A DNA stretch of 36,156 bases from Candidatus Sulfomarinibacter kjeldsenii (GTDB taxonomy: Bacteria > Acidobacteriota > Thermoanaerobaculia > Thermoanaerobaculales > Sulfomarinibacteraceae). Position 1 is the stretch's first letter. Each line of letters begins with the position of its first letter. Made by a program: the position numbers and the translations under genes. This document shows positions 1 through 7,618 of this stretch, one piece after another. The stretch covers positions 1-36,156 of the forward strand of contig JACXWA010000085.1 in assembly GCA_014764485.1 (NCBI GenBank), written 5' to 3'. The notes under the pieces were generated by a model. That model saw only the letters and a program-made list of their open reading frames with translations. It had not been told where the DNA came from and ran no database searches.

Positions 1-106
1 CGTCAAGAAATCCTACTTCAACATCACCTGGTACCACACCAAAACCGTCTACTCACTGTTCCAGAACATGGATCGGCTGCAGGTGGACTACATCATCGTT
101 TTCTGA
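1..106 (+). CDS. C-terminal end of a probable outer-membrane beta-barrel protein (partial)
   Basis: An open frame enters from the left edge (first full codon at base 2) and stops at TGA 104-106, leaving 34 residues. The end alternates polar and hydrophobic residues and finishes VDYIIVF. A C-terminal Phe after an alternating strand is the usual signal by which the BAM machinery recognises outer-membrane barrels. The fragment is too short to name a family. It converges with the phosphate-uptake genes, with only 24 bases between the two stops. A porin is one possibility, but this is inference. Confidence 0.5.
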   Translation, partial: VKKSYFNITWYHTKTVYSLFQNMDRLQVDYIIVF

Positions 107-130
107 GACGCGTGCTCTTCGCGCTGAAAC

Positions 131-823
131 TCACTCATCGTCTTGCGGGTTCTCCAGATCGTCGTCTCGGAATCCGATGCGGTCAAAGGGGTTGACGACG
201 CTGGATGCAATGTTCATGAGGTGGGCCGAGATCCTCTTGAGAAAGCGCACGTAGAGCGCTGCGCTCACGGCCTCGCCACATACCAGGTCGGGGTCCTCTC
301 GGACGATCAGGGAATTGAGAATCTCATCGGCACGGCGGGCGATCCACCAGTGCTCCGACATTACCTCTTTGGCTTTGGCCTCGTCGCCGCTCGGGAGCGC
401 TTCGATGAGCAGGGTGAACATGGTCTTGACCGTGGTCTCGATCTTGCGGACGTCGGGCTCGAGGCTGCCGCAATCGAGCTTGCCCGGGTGACGCAGGGCG
501 AGATCGACGATGTTCTTCGTCAAGTCGCCGATGCGCTCGATGTCGATGACGATGCTCACCAGCGCGAGGCCCGCGGCGATACTCTTGCTCGATGTGAGCG
601 CGAGATGGGTCAACACCTTGCGGCGGACCTCGCGCTCATAGGCGTTGATCAGCTGATCCTTGGCGTAGATGTCAATCTCGATGCGCGCGTCGTCGTGCTC
701 GCGGAGCGAGCTCGAGGCAGCGAGAAACATCTCCCGATCCGCCTCCAGCATTTCGAGCGACCGGTCGTAGGCCTGCTGCAAGAGATTGTCTTTGCGGAAG
801 AGTTCGAAAAATTGTTTGAACAT
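131..823 (-). CDS. PhoU-domain protein (phosphate transport regulator-like)
   Basis: The 230-residue, all-helical protein has the layout of two PhoU three-helix repeats. Each repeat carries an acidic metal-site pattern (IDIERIGDLTKNI near residues 92-104, then a weaker second copy ending LKRISAHLMNIASSV). PhoU proteins restrain phosphate uptake by binding transporters or sensor kinases at the inner face of the membrane. The start is set by GAGG six bases before ATG 823. The stop of the upstream Na/Pi cotransporter lies three bases before this ATG, so the two are co-transcribed and probably translationally coupled. It most likely controls the neighbouring transporters rather than a Pst system, since no pst gene is visible. 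Confidence 0.85.
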   Translation of the reverse strand: MFKQFFELFRKDNLLQQAYDRSLEMLEADREMFLAASSSLREHDDARIEIDIYAKDQLINAYEREVRRKVLTHLALTSSKSIAAGLALVSIVIDIERIGDLTKNIVDLALRHPGKLDCGSLEPDVRKIETTVKTMFTLLIEALPSGDEAKAKEVMSEHWWIARRADEILNSLIVREDPDLVCGEAVSAALYVRFLKRISAHLMNIASSVVNPFDRIGFRDDDLENPQDDE

Positions 824-826
824 GTC

Positions 827-1960
827 TCACCTCAAGAAGAAGATTGCCATCGCAGGCACGGCAAAAAAGAAAAACAGAATCCACACCACCGGGATGATGC
901 GGCTGTACATCGCAACATTGGTCATTTTCTCGGCCATGACGATCGGTAATCTGCGGATGGCGGGCAGTGGCCAGATCACCAATATTCCGCAGACGTTAAA
1001 AAGCATGTGCGCAAGAGCCACTGTGACAGCGGGCACCTCACCGACTGCGAGAGCGGCGAGCATCGCCGTGATCGTTGTGCCAACATTGGCACCCAAAGTG
1101 TAGGGAAAGATCTGTTGAATGGTGAGGATTCCGGCCCCGGCAAGCGGCACCGCCAACGACGTCGTGACGCTCGAAGACTGAACGAGGGCTGTGATGAAGA
1201 GGCCGAACATCATGGCGCGCCCAGCGGTACGAAAGATTACCTGATCAAAGAGAGCCTCCACGCGCGAGATGACCAGCAATTTCAAAAGCACTACCAGCTG
1301 TCGCAGGGTTGCGAACATGAGGGCCAGAGAGGCCAACAGCATGAGCCATGGATGCTGTCCGATGAGATGGGCAACGCCGTCAACCGCGGGTGTCGTGGCG
1401 AGCTTGAGAGGACTGGCAAAGGTGAGTCCGCCGATGTCGTAAAAGAGGTCGGCGAGTCGTGTGGAGAGGATGCCGAGGAAGTTGGTGGCCAGCTGAAGCG
1501 GAAACAGAATCAAAACCGCCAAGACATTGAAAAAGTCATGTACGTTCGCGGCCGCATAGGCACGGCGAAACTCGTGGCCGCGGTCGATATGACCAAGGCT
1601 CACCAGAATGTTGGTCACCGAGGTGCCGATGTTTGCGCCCATGACGACCGGGATAGCCGTTGCGACAGGCATGGTGCCGCTGCCCACCAGCGCGACCACA
1701 AGTGATGTGGTGGTCGACGAAGACTGCACGAGACTGGTCACCAGAATGCCAACAAAAAGCCCTATCAGCGGGTTGGACGCACTCTGGATCAGGTCGCCGA
1801 CGAAACCACCGGAGAACATTTTGAAGGCCGTGCCAATCATGCCGATACTGACCAGGAAGCCGTAGAGGATTGCAACCAGAGCGATGACCCGCACCGTGGT
1901 GTTTTTCAGGAACGGTGTCGCGGTGTCGGCGGCAGCCGTTGGATTGGCGCGATCGCTCAT
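827..1960 (-). CDS. Na+/phosphate cotransporter family protein (NptA / PF02690 type)
   Basis: This 377-residue polytopic membrane protein has the two inverted halves typical of the family. Each half carries a QSSS motif (VQSSSTTTSLV and VQSSSVTTSLA) followed by a glycine-rich GANIGTS or GANVGTT signature. The QSSS repeats form the sodium- and phosphate-binding centre in characterised members. About eight to nine hydrophobic segments are visible. GGAGG lies about ten bases before ATG 1960. It is followed almost without a gap by the PhoU-domain gene, a common pairing in bacteria, and preceded by a Pit-type transporter on the same strand. Predicted role: sodium-driven inorganic phosphate transport across the inner membrane. 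Import or export cannot be told from sequence. Confidence 0.9.
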   Translation of the reverse strand: MSDRANPTAAADTATPFLKNTTVRVIALVAILYGFLVSIGMIGTAFKMFSGGFVGDLIQSASNPLIGLFVGILVTSLVQSSSTTTSLVVALVGSGTMPVATAIPVVMGANIGTSVTNILVSLGHIDRGHEFRRAYAAANVHDFFNVLAVLILFPLQLATNFLGILSTRLADLFYDIGGLTFASPLKLATTPAVDGVAHLIGQHPWLMLLASLALMFATLRQLVVLLKLLVISRVEALFDQVIFRTAGRAMMFGLFITALVQSSSVTTSLAVPLAGAGILTIQQIFPYTLGANVGTTITAMLAALAVGEVPAVTVALAHMLFNVCGILVIWPLPAIRRLPIVMAEKMTNVAMYSRIIPVVWILFFFFAVPAMAIFFLR

Positions 1961-2074
1961 GAAGTGAGAGCCTCCTTGTGCTGGATCAATCGCCGCGATT
2001 GCGGTCGACGACCGCGGTTCATTTCGACATCGTAACAGTTTTGGGCCTGGAAGACCGGCGGACGAAATCCGTAA

Positions 2075-2217
2075 TCAGGCGCCCGCCTCGACCGGCGATG
2101 ACCCATCATCTGTGTCGTCTAGGGTGGGACGGAACGGGTCTTGGAAGACTGTCTGGAGGCTGGCCGTGTGCTCGGCGATTTTCAGGCAATCCCAGGCGAG
2201 GCTGTAGGAAAGGATGC
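2075..2217 (-). other. Probable out-of-frame tail of the Pit-type transporter gene
   Basis: Just past the Pit stop codon, the frame one base earlier stays open to TGA 2075-2077. It reads ILSYSLAWDCLKIAEHTASL followed by an acidic end. The amphipathic helix, the final QDPFRP and the acidic tail resemble the end of the neighbouring PhoU-domain protein (FLKRISAHLMNIASS, then NPFDR). Third codon positions are mostly G or C, as in the real genes here. It is too short and lacks a start to be a gene of its own. It is best read as the displaced C-terminus of the transporter. The remaining gap to the Na/Pi gene (1961-2074) shows nothing else. Confidence 0.5.
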
Positions 2218-4233
2218 TCAGTCGAGTCTTGGATGAGTTGTCCCAAGAACCTCGAAAGCGATCTTCGAAATACTGCCCAACTCCTCGATCTGTGAATCCA
2301 GCAGACCAGAGTGATGGTTGGAGACGTGGACATAGGCTCGCATAGCAACATCGCGAGCGCTCTCGGTGATCTCCTGGAGCGAGCTGATCGTTTGCGCGAA
2401 CCGTTCGGTGTTGCCGACCTTCTCGGCACGACCGAGAAGACGCAGCACTTTGAAGATATTGGCGGCGATGATGTTCGACCAACGCTGCAGTTCCTTCTGC
2501 CCTTCGCGGGCCGTTTTGAGCTTCGAGCGGTCGAGGGCGAAAAGTCCGGAAAATGCGATATCGAGGACCTTGCCGACCTCGCGCAGAAAGATCCCGGTGT
2601 GCTCGAATGTGGTGCTGGCCGCGGAGGTCGCATCGGTGATTTTTCGCAGGTTGAAGACATCCAGTGCGGTTTCCTCTTTCTCACGGACCTTGTGAAGGCC
2701 GTGAGTTCGGACCAGGAGCAGGATTGCCGCGGCGCCGATGGCGACGATTCCCCAGACCTTGCCGAAATAAACGATGACGGCGAAGATCCCCGAAACGGTA
2801 AACGCCATCATGGCGGTGAAGAACCAACCACCGATCACAGTCAACACGCCGCTCACGCGATAGACGGCGCTGTCTCGACCCCATGCCTGGTCCGAGAACG
2901 AGGTTCCCATCGCAACCATGAAGGTGACGTAGGTGGTGGACAGCGGGAGCTTGAGCGAGGTGGCGAGCGAGATCAGCGCGCTCGCAACCATGAGGTTAAC
3001 CGCCGCTCGGACAAGGTCGAATGACGGCACCGTACCGTCGGCGGCTGGCGGGGGGCGGAACTCCGAACGATCGAGCCGGTGGTTTGTCCACCGGCGAAGT
3101 GCGGTTGGTGCCAACCGCCCACCGGTTGTGAAGACCGTTGACACGAGTCGGACAACGGCGCGCGACAGGGCGGTGGACTCGAACCTCTCGTAGCCCTCCT
3201 CCTGTCGACCGAGACGAACCTCCGTTTTGGTTACAGTTCTCGCCTTGCGGGACAGCCACAGGGTCACAACCATGATGACGCCGGCGATCAGGAGAAAGAC
3301 GGTGTTGGATCGAACCGGCTGTGACAGCGCCTCCATTGTGGCAGTCAAGGGATCCGCGGTCGCACCGGCCTCCGAGTACGCAGCCAGACCGGCCAACGGC
3401 ACGCCGATGAAATTGACCAGGTCGTTTGCGGCGAAGGCCATGGCGAGGGCAAAGGTGCCGACCAGCACGACAACCTTGAGAATGTGGATCCGGGTGAAGG
3501 TCATCAGAAACTGGAGCACCACGGTGAAGAAGACGAAGGATGCCAACAGAATGAGACCAGTGTGCCCTTTGATCCAGGCAAGGGTCTCGGGGGTGATGAA
3601 GGAGGCTCCTTTTGCACCCTTGATGAGTATGAAATAGATGATTGCGGACAGCGCGGCGCCGCTCCACAGTGCCCCGTATCGTTTCATCCTCCTTTGATAG
3701 TCGAAAGTGAAGAGGAGCCGGGTGGCGATCTGTACCAACGCTCCGACGATAAATGCCACCACGATGGACAGCAAAATGCCGAAAATGATGGCCATTGCCT
3801 TGGCCGTGTTGATGTAGTTGACGACCTCGCGAAACGGCTCTCCGGCCTGGCTGATCTTGAGAAGGGAGACCGCGACCGCTGCCCCGAGGAGCTCGAAGAC
3901 AATTGAGACCGTCGTCGAGGTCGGCAGGCCGAAGGTGTTGTAAAGGTCGAGCAGGATGATATCGGTGAGCATGACGGCGAGGAAGATCGTCATCAGCTCG
4001 GGCATGGTGAAGAACTGCGGGTGGAAGATGCCTTTGCGGGCCACCTCCATCATGCCGGTGGAGAACATCACACCGGCGAGCATGCCGAGACTGGCGATGA
4101 TCATGATCACGGTTCGTGGCGCGACCCTCGACCCGATCGACGAGTTGAGGAAGTTGACCGCGTCGTTGCTGACACCGACGATCAGATCGGAGATGGCGAG
4201 CGCAAAAAGGACAACGATCGCGAACTCGAACAT
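2218..4233 (-). CDS. Pit-type inorganic phosphate transporter (PHO4 family) with C-terminal PhoU-like region, apparently frameshifted near its end
   Basis: The 671-residue protein carries the two PHO4 signatures: SNDAVNFLNSSIGSR near the N-terminus, and FAANDLVNFIGVPL around residue 270. About ten membrane segments fill the first 520 residues. A soluble helical tail from about 535 resembles PhoU, as in known Pit-PhoU fusions. It should import phosphate (possibly as a metal-phosphate complex) using an ion gradient. ATG 4233 is chosen because GAGG lies five bases before it; an in-frame GTG at 4239 is possible. The protein stops soon after SNHHSGLLDSQIEELGSISKIAFEV, where the helical tail should go on. 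A plausible continuation lies in another frame down to 2075, so the end looks disrupted. It heads the minus-strand phosphate cluster. Confidence 0.88.
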   Translation of the reverse strand: MFEFAIVVLFALAISDLIVGVSNDAVNFLNSSIGSRVAPRTVIMIIASLGMLAGVMFSTGMMEVARKGIFHPQFFTMPELMTIFLAVMLTDIILLDLYNTFGLPTSTTVSIVFELLGAAVAVSLLKISQAGEPFREVVNYINTAKAMAIIFGILLSIVVAFIVGALVQIATRLLFTFDYQRRMKRYGALWSGAALSAIIYFILIKGAKGASFITPETLAWIKGHTGLILLASFVFFTVVLQFLMTFTRIHILKVVVLVGTFALAMAFAANDLVNFIGVPLAGLAAYSEAGATADPLTATMEALSQPVRSNTVFLLIAGVIMVVTLWLSRKARTVTKTEVRLGRQEEGYERFESTALSRAVVRLVSTVFTTGGRLAPTALRRWTNHRLDRSEFRPPPAADGTVPSFDLVRAAVNLMVASALISLATSLKLPLSTTYVTFMVAMGTSFSDQAWGRDSAVYRVSGVLTVIGGWFFTAMMAFTVSGIFAVIVYFGKVWGIVAIGAAAILLLVRTHGLHKVREKEETALDVFNLRKITDATSAASTTFEHTGIFLREVGKVLDIAFSGLFALDRSKLKTAREGQKELQRWSNIIAANIFKVLRLLGRAEKVGNTERFAQTISSLQEITESARDVAMRAYVHVSNHHSGLLDSQIEELGSISKIAFEVLGTTHPRLD

Positions 4234-4265
4234 GTTCACCTCGGTATTTGTTTTTTGCGGACCAG

Positions 4266-4305
4266 GTCACCAGATTTCGACCTGATGATTCTACACGTCA
4301 CCAGA
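4266..4305. promoter_or_regulatory. Direct repeat GTCACCAGA in the divergent gap between the Pit transporter and lipid kinase genes
   Basis: GTCACCAGA occurs at 4266-4274 and again at 4297-4305, a 31-base period (about three helical turns), in the gap between two divergent genes. Such an arrangement can bind a regulator. It does not match the enterobacterial Pho box, so control by phosphate is only a guess. Confidence 0.25.
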
Positions 4306-4375
4306 GGTGAAAATTCGACGATCGCGTTTCTATTCCAACGGGGCATTGTGTGATTCCCACACCGGTCGTGTCTGT

Positions 4376-4381
4376 TACGAT
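4376..4381 (+). promoter_or_regulatory. TANNNT -10 element of a probable leaderless promoter (lipid kinase)
   Basis: TACGAT lies exactly six bases before GTG 4388. This would put the transcription start on the start codon. No Shine-Dalgarno sequence and no clear -35 are seen. Confidence 0.5.
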
Positions 4382-4387
4382 TCTGCG

Positions 4388-5281
4388 GTGAGAATCATCG
4401 TCAATCCAGCGGCAGATGGCGGGCGGCTCGGCCGCGAGTGGCCGCAGATCGCTGAACGCCTCTCGGAGAGCGGCCTCTCATCACCGGTCGTCTTCACCGA
4501 GGCGCCGTGGCACGCCACCGAGCTTGCGGCGAAGGCAGTTGCCGAGGGCGTGCAACGAGTCGTGGTCGCGGGTGGCGACGGCACGGTCTGCGAGGCGGCG
4601 GAAGGGCTGCACCGAGCGGGTGGTGGCGAGCTGGCGATTCTGCCCCTCGGCACCGGCAATGACGGCGCGCGGACCCTCGGTGTGCCCCAGGATCTAGAGG
4701 AGGCGGCACGAGCGGTGGTCGATGGCCGGATTCGGTCAGTCGACCTCATCCGCATCGGCGACCACGTCGTCTTCAACGCGATCGGTATCGGCCTCACCGG
4801 CGACATCAACGATCGCGCGATGAGTATCAAGGCGGCCAAGGTCCCCCTGCTGCGTGGGATCCTCGTTTATCTGGTGGCCGCACTCGCGTCCCTTTTTCGA
4901 TACCGCATGCAGAGAGTCCGGATGGTCGCTGGAGACCGGAGCTACAACGGAACCATGCTGATTCTCGCGGTCCACGGCGGCCCGACCACCGGTGGCGGTT
5001 TTGCATTGACGCCTGCCGCTGTGCCCGATGACGGGTTGCTCGACGCCTGTCTGGTGGAGGAGGTCGGCCCCTTCGGAAGGCTCATGCGCCTGGCGGCCGC
5101 GATGAAGGGCACCCTGGGCGCCAAGAAGGGAACCCACGAGCTGCAGGCGCCGTGGCTCGAACTTAATTTCGAGGAGCCCCTGCCCGCCCACCTTGATGGC
5201 AACTCGGTGACTCTCGAGCCGCCGATAGCACGCTTCGAGGTGCTGCCGGGGGCGTTGAATGTGGTGGTGCCTGACAGGTAG
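4388..5281 (+). CDS. Diacylglycerol kinase family lipid kinase (YegS/DgkB/sphingosine kinase-like)
   Basis: The 297-residue protein starts IIVNPAADGG, the nucleotide-binding loop of the DAGK catalytic family. It then has VVAGGDGTVCEA (the GGDGT signature) and LPLGTGNDGA about 25 residues on. Length and motif order match soluble bacterial lipid kinases that phosphorylate diacylglycerol or a related lipid at the inner membrane. The longer frame opens at 4307, but similarity begins at GTG 4388, and a TANNNT element sits six bases before it, so 4388 is taken as the start. It is divergent from the phosphate cluster and is followed by a terminator-like repeat. The lipid substrate is not predictable. 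Confidence 0.88.
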   Translation: MRIIVNPAADGGRLGREWPQIAERLSESGLSSPVVFTEAPWHATELAAKAVAEGVQRVVVAGGDGTVCEAAEGLHRAGGGELAILPLGTGNDGARTLGVPQDLEEAARAVVDGRIRSVDLIRIGDHVVFNAIGIGLTGDINDRAMSIKAAKVPLLRGILVYLVAALASLFRYRMQRVRMVAGDRSYNGTMLILAVHGGPTTGGGFALTPAAVPDDGLLDACLVEEVGPFGRLMRLAAAMKGTLGAKKGTHELQAPWLELNFEEPLPAHLDGNSVTLEPPIARFEVLPGALNVVVPDR

Positions 5282-5332
5282 GGGCGATCATTCGTTCGCC
5301 GTAGGACCTGATTCAGCACCAATCCTTCGCAG

Positions 5333-5446
5333 AGATTCAAGATGCAAGATACAAGATGCAAGATCTGCGACTACAGGAGTTGGTAAGACCGATGGGGTGG
5401 TCGGGCGGCCGTGTATCTTGAGACTTGCATCTTGTATCCTTTTTTT
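5333..5446. repeat. Inverted word-array repeat, family A (CAAGATGC words)
   Basis: The left arm holds four tandem copies of a CAAGAT-type word; the right arm (5412-5438) holds the reverse complement. The central part contains a GGGGTGG/CGGGCGG stretch. Two further family A copies are at 7089-7209 and 29143-29229. Confidence 0.85.
5348..5446 (+). terminator. Terminator-like hairpin with T-run after the lipid kinase gene
   Basis: A perfect 15-base stem (5348-5362 with 5424-5438) encloses a 61-base loop and is followed at once by seven T (5440-5446). The long loop is unusual for an intrinsic terminator, but the T-run and the position after a stop codon support that role. Confidence 0.5.
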
Positions 5447-5473
5447 CAGTGATCACCTTGCGAGGGTCTTCCA

Positions 5474-6112
5474 GTGTCAACCCCTGAAGACGGCGATCGT
5501 CAAAGGGGTGTGTTGCGAGCAAAGGCCATGGATCCATCTCGAAAAGATCTTTCCCAAGCGGACGACGCGCTGGTACTGCGGGCGCAGAACGGCGACCACG
5601 ATGCGTTTGGCGAGTTGGTCAACCGCCACCAGCGCCGGGTATGGATGGTGTGCCGGCAGTATGTGGGCCTGGCCGAGGCCGATGCGGTGGCCCAGGACAG
5701 CCTGGTCAAAGCGTTTACCCGAATCGGCGACTTCGATCGAAGGGCCGCGTTTTCGACCTGGCTCACCCGAATCGCCATCAATACTTGCCTTGACGAACTG
5801 CGCAGGCGACGACGTGAGGCGATCGTAGACGACGAATCCGAAGGCGATGACGAGCTCGGCCTCCTCGATCGGGTGCCAGACGACGCGGCAGGGCCGGAAG
5901 GCCGGTCGATGCAGAAACAGGCAGTTGCCTCTCTCTTGGCCCAGGAGAAAAAGCTGCCACCCCGTCAGCGAGAGATCTTCCGTCTCCGTTTCTACGCCGA
6001 GATGGAGCTCGAAGAGATCGCGTCAGCGCTCGATGTTCACGTGGGCACGGTCAAGACGCAGCTGCACCGTGCGGTGCACAAGCTGCGGGAGGAGTTGGGA
6101 GCATACCGATGA
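5474..6112 (+). CDS. ECF-type RNA polymerase sigma factor (sigma-70 family, RpoE-like)
   Basis: Region 2 is visible as DAFGELVNRHQRRVWMVCRQY, then AEADAVAQDSLVKAF and FSTWLTRIAINTCLDELRRR. Region 4 is visible as LPPRQREIFRLRFYAEMELE followed by the helix-turn-helix ASALDVHVGTVKTQLHRAVH. The length of 212 residues from GTG 5474 fits the family; ATG 5528 (194 residues) is an equally possible start and neither has a strong ribosome-binding site. The stop overlaps the ATG of an anti-sigma factor by four bases, so the pair is translationally coupled. It should direct polymerase to a small stress regulon, very likely including this operon. Confidence 0.92.
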   Translation: MSTPEDGDRQRGVLRAKAMDPSRKDLSQADDALVLRAQNGDHDAFGELVNRHQRRVWMVCRQYVGLAEADAVAQDSLVKAFTRIGDFDRRAAFSTWLTRIAINTCLDELRRRRREAIVDDESEGDDELGLLDRVPDDAAGPEGRSMQKQAVASLLAQEKKLPPRQREIFRLRFYAEMELEEIASALDVHVGTVKTQLHRAVHKLREELGAYR

Positions 6113-6576
6113 AGAGCCATCTCGAAGAGCATGAAATCACTGCGGCGGTGGCCGGTCTCGAGCTCGAAGCGGCAGTTGAAGAGCACCTCGGTTCGTGCGT
6201 GAGCTGCCGCCGGCAGGTGTTCGCAATGCGAGAGGTCATCGACGCCCGACTGGAGGATCTCGAGGCCGAGGCCCCGGACTGGGAGCGGCAACGGCAGGAA
6301 ATCATGCTGCAGCTGCCGGCGACACCAATAGCGCGGCCCAAACGGAGACTGTGGACCCGTCCATTGTTGGCCGTGGCGGCTGTTCTGGTGGCCGCGATCG
6401 GGCTCAGGGCGCTGTGGGAGCCGGCGCCGGTGGTCGACCCGGGGGTTGTCTCCGAACTCCCGGTGGAACAGATTTTGGCCGAGGTTGACGCGATGTTGGC
6501 CGATGACTCCATCCCGGGCTTCGAGCTCCTGGACCAGGGGATGGATGATGCAATTTTCGACAATGGAACGTCGTGA
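6109..6576 (+). CDS. Membrane-bound zinc anti-sigma factor (zf-HC2 / ZAS type)
   Basis: The 155-residue protein has the zinc anti-sigma motif H26-x3-C30-x2-C33 in EEHLGSCVSCRR. A single membrane segment follows around residues 82-102 (LLAVAAVLVAAIGLRAL), then a short acidic periplasmic tail. In this family the cytoplasmic N-terminal domain holds the cognate ECF sigma factor inactive, and the membrane and periplasmic part transmits an envelope signal. Overlap of its ATG with the sigma stop codon (ATGA) strongly indicates that the two are partners. Confidence 0.88.
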   Translation: MKSHLEEHEITAAVAGLELEAAVEEHLGSCVSCRRQVFAMREVIDARLEDLEAEAPDWERQRQEIMLQLPATPIARPKRRLWTRPLLAVAAVLVAAIGLRALWEPAPVVDPGVVSELPVEQILAEVDAMLADDSIPGFELLDQGMDDAIFDNGTS

Positions 6577-6598
6577 GAGGGCGAAAGTGGAGGCAGTC

Positions 6599-7084
6599 AT
6601 GAAAAAGACACTGATCATCATCGCGGTTCTCGCGGTGGCGGGCCCGTTGGCGGCGAACGACTTCGATCTCCCCCCGGGGAAGTGGTGGGAGAACCCGAGA
6701 TTGGTGAACCACATCGGTCTTGCCGATGAACAGCAGGACCAGATCCGGGGAATCGTTTACCAGCACGCGCGGAAGATGATCGACCTCAAGGCCGATGTTG
6801 ACAGGGCGGGGCTCGATCTCGCGGACTCAGTCGACCAGCAGGAGTTTGACCCGGCGCCGGTACGAAGCGCCTACGCCGTTTTTCAGACCGCTCGCCAGAA
6901 GCTCGAAAACGAGCGCTTCGAAATGCTGCTCGAGGTGCGTCTGGTCCTGACCTACGAACAGTGGCGGAAAATCGAGGAGATCAAGCAGCGGATGAAGCAG
7001 AACCGGCCGCAGCAGGAACGCCGCCCCGGTGCCCGTGGAGAAGGGTTCCAACGCCCGCAGGGGGAGCGCCCCCCGGGGTACTGA
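6599..7084 (+). CDS. Secreted LTxxQ-like (Spy/CpxP-type) periplasmic protein
   Basis: The 161-residue product from ATG 6599 begins with a signal peptide (MKKTLIIIAVLAVAGPLAAN). The mature part is helical and charged, with IGLADEQQDQIRGIV near residue 40 and LTYEQWRKIEEIKQR near residue 120. This is the paired 'LTxxQ' pattern of Spy/CpxP-like periplasmic chaperones and metal-sensing stress proteins. The tail is rich in Arg, Pro and Gln. It follows the anti-sigma gene by 22 bases, so it is probably part of the same operon. It could be a target of the sigma factor or an extra sensor feeding back on it. The frame is open further upstream, but the signal peptide fixes the start. Confidence 0.75.
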   Translation: MKKTLIIIAVLAVAGPLAANDFDLPPGKWWENPRLVNHIGLADEQQDQIRGIVYQHARKMIDLKADVDRAGLDLADSVDQQEFDPAPVRSAYAVFQTARQKLENERFEMLLEVRLVLTYEQWRKIEEIKQRMKQNRPQQERRPGARGEGFQRPQGERPPGY

Positions 7085-7088
7085 TCCA

Positions 7089-7209
7089 CCCGCCCAGATC
7101 CAAGATGCGAGATCCAAGATGCAAGATCTCCGATCACCGGAGACGGTGAGACCGTGGGGGCGGGTGGGTGGCCTTTTATCTTGAGACTTGTATCTTGCAT
7201 CTGGGCGGG
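7089..7209. repeat. Inverted word-array repeat, family A (CAAGATGC words)
   Basis: An outer perfect 11-base stem (CCCGCCCAGAT at 7089-7099 with ATCTGGGCGGG at 7199-7209) encloses arms of CAAGAT-type words that pair imperfectly. The centre holds GGGGGCGGGTGGGTGG. It separates the sigma-factor operon from the rplU promoter. Confidence 0.85.
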
Positions 7210-7225
7210 GGCCGCGTGGTAACTA

Positions 7226-7254
7226 TTGACACGAAACGGCCTGTCTGTTACAAA
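7226..7254 (+). promoter_or_regulatory. Sigma-70-type promoter of the rplU-rpmA-obgE operon
   Basis: A perfect -35 TTGACA (7226-7231) is followed after 17 bases by a -10 TACAAA (7249-7254), about 32 bases before the rplU start codon. This is the clearest standard promoter in the window. Confidence 0.75.
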
Positions 7255-7286
7255 TAGCGCCCCTTTGTGTAGGGGAGAGGTGTGGA

Positions 7287-7610
7287 ATGACTGATTACGC
7301 GATAGTCGAGCACGGCGGCAAACAGTACCGGGTCAGCCCGGGCGATGAGCTGCTGGTGGAACGCACTCAGCCCGATCTCAAGAAGGGCGACAACCTGCTC
7401 TTCGAAAAGGTCATGCTGGTGAGCCAGGGCGATGCCGTTCGCGTCGGACAGCCGACGGTTGACGGCGTGGTGGTGCGCAGCCAGGTGGTGGCGCCGGTCC
7501 GTGGCGACAAGATCATTGTTTTCAAGAAGAAGCGACGCAAGGGTTATAAGAAGACCCAGGGCCATCGGCAGGACTACTACAGGGTTCGCGTCGAGGCCAT
7601 CGAAGCCTAG
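7287..7610 (+). CDS. rplU: 50S ribosomal protein L21
   Basis: The 107-residue protein matches L21 throughout. It has the start [17 protein letters not shown], the central strand [16 protein letters not shown], and the basic signature [27 protein letters not shown] at the end, which contacts 23S rRNA. Length is normal. A purine-rich AGGGGAGAGG precedes ATG 7287. It leads the classic rplU-rpmA-obgE order, downstream of a strong promoter. Confidence 0.98.
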   Translation: MTDYAIVEHGGKQYRVSPGDELLVERTQPDLKKGDNLLFEKVMLVSQGDAVRVGQPTVDGVVVRSQVVAPVRGDKIIVFKKKRRKGYKKTQGHRQDYYRVRVEAIEA

Positions 7611-7618
7611 GGGGCATC

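Noticed and set aside
5333-5446. CRISPR array (and likewise the other word arrays)
   Set aside because: Words are 7-14 bases, degenerate, without spacers of regular length, and arranged as inverted pairs. No cas gene is present.
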